Shown: positions 60,973-64,000 of the stretch, piece after piece
Numbering within the stretch: position 1 is the stretch's first letter
How the letters are laid out: every line of letters begins with the position of its first letter
Assembly: GCA_943372645.1 (NCBI GenBank)
Contig: CALRZN010000004.1
Coordinates: 248,001 to 312,000 of the forward strand
Length of the DNA stretch: 64,000 nt
DNA from: VBWE01 sp943372645
GTDB lineage: Bacteria; Bacteroidota; Bacteroidia; Palsa-965
Reading direction: 5' to 3'
Made by a program: the position numbers and the translations under genes
Notes under the pieces: model-generated
The model's database searches: none
Seen by the model: the letters and a program-made list of their open reading frames with translations, nothing else
Told to the model about the DNA's origin: nothing

Positions 60973-60980
60973 CAAAGTTA
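60973..60980 (-). promoter_or_regulatory. -7 promoter element of the hpt-adk-obg operon
   Basis: On the minus strand TAACTTTG, full match, 19 nt before ATG 60953. Confidence 0.6.
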
Positions 60981-61280
60981 ACACTTTCGGCCGTTGTGCC
61001 CGTGTTTTTTTCCATGAAACTGCGAATAATCATACGCGGGGCAATTGCAGTACAAACACGCGAGCGCTTGTGAATAAAAAAACAACAGAAAGCAGCCCCA
61101 TTGCAGCATGAAAATGAGCAGAAAGCTGTACCTTGATGAAACAAGCAGCTGCTGCACCGGAACGGTGAAAAAGCGGTTCAAAACTTGTGAATTACTGTTT
61201 TAAAAGCATCGTATTCAGGCAATTAAATCCAAATTGAATAACAATTAAATTTAGTTGCGCGTTGGAAACATCCGGGGCAT

Positions 61281-61288
61281 TACCTTTG
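61281..61288 (+). promoter_or_regulatory. -7 promoter element of dnaB
   Basis: TACCTTTG, full match, 34 nt before ATG 61323. The 370-bp divergent region from 60954 also carries the hpt promoter (60973-60980); nothing else was recognised in it. Confidence 0.6.
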
Positions 61289-61322
61289 CTTCCCTTTTAA
61301 AAAGACGACCTGCGTAAAACCA

Positions 61323-62897
61323 ATGAGCAAAACCGACGAAAAACGAACTACAGGAAGCAAGCGGGGCACCGCACTCTCTGCCGTTTCGCAGCAATTATTT
61401 GAAATCGGCAAACTGCCGCCGCAGGCGGTTGATATGGAGGAAGCGGTTCTCGGTGCGCTCATGCTTGAAAAAGATGCACTGACCACGGTAATTGATATTC
61501 TCCAGCCCAGCAGTTTTTACAAAGAAGCACACAGCCGCATTTTCGGGGCCATTCAAACACTTTTCCAGCGTTCGGAGCCGATTGATATCCTTACCGTTAC
61601 CAACGAACTGAAACGGACCGGCGAACTGGAAATTGCCGGGGGTGCGTATTACATTACACAACTTACCAACCGTGTGGCTTCATCGGCCAACGTGGAGTTT
61701 CACGCCCGCATCATTGCGCAGAAATTTATCCAGCGCGAGCTCATCCGCATTTCAAGCGAAACGATTAAGAACGCATACGAAGACACGGCTGACGTATTCG
61801 ACCTGCTGGATACCGCCGAGCGCGATTTGTTTTCCGTAGTGGAAGGCAACATCCGCAAAAACTACGACAAGATGAGTACGCTCATCGGCCAGGCCATTCA
61901 GCAGATTGAAACGGCACGCAACCAGAAGAGCGGTGTAACCGGTGTACCGAGCGGCTTTACGGCCCTCGATCGGATCACATCGGGCTGGCAGCCGAGCGAT
62001 CTGGTGATTCTTGCTGCGAGGCCGGCGATGGGAAAAACTGCATTTGTGCTTACCCTTGCCCGCAACGCAGCAGTGGAGTTCAACAAACCGATTGCGGTGT
62101 TTTCGCTGGAGATGTCGTCGCTGCAGCTCGTGCAACGTCTCATTGCCAGTGAATCGGAACTGTCGTCGGAAAAGCTGCGCAAAGGCACGCTCGAAGATCA
62201 CGAGTTTCAGCAGTTGCACAGCAAAATCGGCCGCCTGGCCGAAGCACCACTGTTTATTGATGATACACCGGCGCTTTCGGTATTCGAACTGCGTGCGAAG
62301 GCGCGCCGTCTGAAAGCGCAGCACGATATCAGCATCCTGATCATTGACTACTTGCAGCTCATGACCGTTGGCGGCGATCACAAAGGCGGATCGGGCAACC
62401 GCGAACAGGAAATCAGTACCATTTCGCGCTCGCTGAAAAGTATCGCGAAAGAACTGAACATCCCGGTAATTGCACTCTCGCAGCTCAGCCGCCAGGTAGA
62501 AGCGCGCGGTGGAGACAAACGTCCGCAGTTAAGTGACTTACGTGAATCGGGTGCGATTGAACAGGATGCGGATATGGTACTCTTCATTCACCGCCCGGAA
62601 TATTATGGTTTTACGGTTGATGCCGAAGGCAATTCAACAAACGGGCTTGCTGAAATCATCATCGCCAAACACCGTAATGGTGCGGTTGGAAGTGTAAACC
62701 TGCGTTTTGTGGATCGCCTCGCGAAATTTATGGATATGGACCTGCCGGGATTTGATGCCGGGCAGGGCGGCATGGGCAGTTATGACGCGAACGCCGGACT
62801 CACCCCGAACAGCGATTTCAACGCCAGTATTGATAACCCGAACAGCAATATCATTCGTGGCTCGCGTATGAATGATATTGAAGAAGATCCGTTTTAG
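61323..62897 (+). CDS. dnaB: Replicative DNA helicase
   Basis: 524 residues. The N-terminal domain begins at about residue 35 (LPPQAVDMEEAVLGALMLEK), and the RecA-like domain has Walker A in AARPAMGKTAFVLT (about 228-241), the H1a glutamate in FSLEMSS, and Walker B ILIIDYLQLM. Further motifs are SRQVEARGGDKRPQLSDLRE and QDADMVLFIHRPEYY. The C-terminus ends with a Gly/Asn-rich tail, which is usual. It unwinds DNA at the replication fork. No intein is seen. Confidence 0.96.
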   Translation: MSKTDEKRTTGSKRGTALSAVSQQLFEIGKLPPQAVDMEEAVLGALMLEKDALTTVIDILQPSSFYKEAHSRIFGAIQTLFQRSEPIDILTVTNELKRTGELEIAGGAYYITQLTNRVASSANVEFHARIIAQKFIQRELIRISSETIKNAYEDTADVFDLLDTAERDLFSVVEGNIRKNYDKMSTLIGQAIQQIETARNQKSGVTGVPSGFTALDRITSGWQPSDLVILAARPAMGKTAFVLTLARNAAVEFNKPIAVFSLEMSSLQLVQRLIASESELSSEKLRKGTLEDHEFQQLHSKIGRLAEAPLFIDDTPALSVFELRAKARRLKAQHDISILIIDYLQLMTVGGDHKGGSGNREQEISTISRSLKSIAKELNIPVIALSQLSRQVEARGGDKRPQLSDLRESGAIEQDADMVLFIHRPEYYGFTVDAEGNSTNGLAEIIIAKHRNGAVGSVNLRFVDRLAKFMDMDLPGFDAGQGGMGSYDANAGLTPNSDFNASIDNPNSNIIRGSRMNDIEEDPF

Positions 62898-62940
62898 TCA
62901 CACCTCTTTGGTTCCGCTCCGGATGACAGCATAATCTGGT

Positions 62941-63216
62941 ATGAAGCTTTCTGACGAATCGAAACTGCGCATTATTGATTGGGGGCTTTCGCGGGCAATC
63001 ACACTGACTTCGTTACGGCAACTTATACGTGATTACAACCTGGTTGCGGGGCAAACAATTCTTTTACACCCGGTGGATTTCGAAAAGATTGTGCTGGAGC
63101 ACCGGAATTATTTCGGTTACGGCATGCGTATTCCGCACATCATAGAAGGCGTTAAGGTGCGCGAAGATTTTACGAAGCGGGTGCTGGTGGCGCGGGTTGG
63201 GGTGCTGCGCGGGTGA
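62941..63216 (+). CDS. Protein of unknown function, 91 residues
   Basis: Starts 43 nt after dnaB. Sequence: helix DWGLSRAITLTSLRQLIRDY, then ILLHPVDFEKIVLEHRNYFG and GMRIPHIIEGVKVREDFTKR, which suggest an alpha/beta protein. The C-terminus is RVLVARVGVLRG. No family is recognised; the gene may be part of the dnaB transcript. Confidence 0.6.
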   Translation: MKLSDESKLRIIDWGLSRAITLTSLRQLIRDYNLVAGQTILLHPVDFEKIVLEHRNYFGYGMRIPHIIEGVKVREDFTKRVLVARVGVLRG

Positions 63217-63237
63217 GGAAATTCAATGCGTTTTGAT

Positions 63238-63245
63238 TATATTTG
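63238..63245 (+). promoter_or_regulatory. -7 promoter element of the toxin-antitoxin operon
   Basis: TATATTTG, full match, 18 nt before ATG 63264, supporting that start. Confidence 0.55.
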
Positions 63246-63263
63246 TTTTATAAATTTCAGACA

Positions 63264-63497
63264 ATGACACTCGACAAACTGAAGAAAAATATTTTCTCAC
63301 GTATTAACGAGGAAAATAACAAAGAACTGCTGCAACTTATCTATACGTTGCTGGAAGAAAAAGCTACTACAGTAGATACCGGAAAACGCATTTCAAAAAA
63401 ACAATACAATAAGGAAATTCAGGACGCAATGAAACAAATGGATGAAGGTCAATACCTCACCCAGGAGCAGGTTGAACAGCTTATGGCGAAATGGTAA
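63264..63497 (+). CDS. Antitoxin-like protein of a ParE/RelE module
   Basis: 77 residues from ATG 63264 (the frame from 63243 overlaps the promoter). Helical and highly charged: MTLDKLKKNIFSRINEENNK, then LLQLIYTLLEEKATTVDTGK and KQYNKEIQDAMKQMDEGQYL. The layout, an N-terminal helix for dimerisation and a C-terminal toxin-wrapping helix, fits the antitoxins that accompany ParE/RelE toxins in Bacteroidota. The toxin gene starts within its last codons (ATG 63491, 7-nt overlap). Identity as an antitoxin is inferred from the partner. Confidence 0.75.
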   Translation: MTLDKLKKNIFSRINEENNKELLQLIYTLLEEKATTVDTGKRISKKQYNKEIQDAMKQMDEGQYLTQEQVEQLMAKW

Positions 63498-63813
63498 AGA
63501 AGCGCAAATTGCCGGTGCGCTGGAGTGCCGGCGCTTTCCTCCAGCTTCAATCAATTAACGATTACCTTCGTCTTGAATCCCCGGCTGCTGCTGCTCTTGT
63601 TTCAAAAAAATCATCTTAACAATAAAATCATTACCCAAAAACCCCTGGGTTCATCCATTGGACACCCTGTGCACTCCGCCTGATAATAACTTCAGAGCAT
63701 ACACCGTATATCACTACCGGATTACTTATTTCATTGTGTCTGACCACATCCATATTGTACGTATTCGACACACCAGCCGTGAACCTTTGTTATACGACCA
63801 GGAAACTCCTTAA
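63491..63813 (+). pseudogene. ParE/RelE-family toxin, inactivated by a frameshift
   Basis: The first frame (63491-63619) gives MVKKRKLPVRWSAGAFLQLQ and then SINDYLRLESPAAAALVSKK, the start of a ParE/RelE toxin, but stops after 42 residues. From 63605 the next frame continues without a gap: KKIILTIKSLPKNPWVHPLD, then FRAYTVYHYRITYFIV and VRIRHTSREPLLY, the C-terminal half of the same family, ending at 63813. The break is in a run of seven A at 63604-63610; eight A would restore a protein of 107 residues. Either a real inactivation or phase variation, or a sequencing error in the homopolymer. Confidence 0.85.
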
Positions 63814-63862
63814 TTTTTTACGCATATAATTTAGCCGTAATAGATTACATGAGAATCAATTA

Positions 63863-63892
63863 GACCATTTTCCCCGATCGGGGAAAATGGTC
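63863..63892. repeat. Perfect 30-bp palindrome
   Basis: Two 13-bp arms (GACCATTTTCCCC and GGGGAAAATGGTC) around the centre GATC, with no mismatch. It lies 50 bp after the toxin pseudogene. No gene is seen in 63814-64000. It could be a terminator stem, a recognition site or a REP-like element; the sequence does not decide. Confidence 0.85.
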
Positions 63893-64000
63893 ACAAAATT
63901 GAAGTGAAATAAATGAGATTATGACTGCTTTCTGCGTGATCACCTGAAACAAAGAATAACTGAAGTTGCTTGCAAAAAAAAACAAGTTAACAGATGCACA

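Overview
The window is chromosomal DNA of a Bacteroidota (CFB group) bacterium. Signs are: a short primary sigma factor without region 1.1 (52355-53218), many promoters of the Bacteroidota type (TAnnTTTG as the -7 element), GLPGLI and DUF4476 proteins, TSP3/beta-barrel outer-membrane proteins, PD40/TPR lipoprotein-like scaffolds, YfbK-type VWA proteins, split transketolase and the long form of GAPDH. The genus cannot be named from the sequence. No rRNA, tRNA or CRISPR array was seen.

Layout. 24-5296 (minus strand): ECF sigma factor with a membrane partner carrying six YF repeats, then an operon tktN - VWA protein - tktC. 5524-12156 (plus): ychF, a small unknown gene, and topoisomerase IV parE - SGNH hydrolase - parC. 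12284-14902 (minus): OmpA-like protein, formylglycine-generating-type lipoprotein, GLPGLI protein. 15028-18073: histidine kinase/response regulator pair and a LOG-family protein. 18473-25052: a long run of exported proteins, with two paralogous TSP3 barrels around a two-domain SPOR-like protein, then four small secreted basic proteins. 25137-30340: saccharopine-dehydrogenase-like enzyme, DUF4476, DUF423, M32 carboxypeptidase, HELGH protein. 30355-32898 is accessory: an AT-rich BRO-family gene, a lysozyme/GH19-like protein without signal peptide, and a pair of tiny paralogous genes each with its own terminator. 32978-42815: thioredoxin-like protein, two paralogous VWA lipoproteins, photolyase, PD40/TPR protein and several unknowns. 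43219-47141: pyrD-mvaB-asnB. 47276-50377 (minus): operon with dapF. 50510-54823: HtrA protease, primary sigma factor, GAPDH. 55730-57525: ispH and a convergent PAP2 phosphatase. 58170-60953 (minus): hpt-adk-obg. 61323-63813: dnaB, an unknown gene, and an antitoxin followed by a frameshifted ParE/RelE toxin.

Most housekeeping genes are ordinary. The less expected items are an adenylate kinase with a 170-residue Lys/Ala/Pro tail made of ten 17-residue repeats; several intergenic inverted-repeat elements (1943-2034 and 12186-12272 are copies of one family; 33733-33843; a nested three-stem element at 42946-43091; a perfect 30-bp palindrome at 63863-63892); five genes whose promoter -7 element sits only 3-6 nt before the start codon, implying leaderless mRNAs; and the toxin gene broken by loss of one A in an A-tract. 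All functional statements are from reading the sequence and family knowledge; no database search was run.
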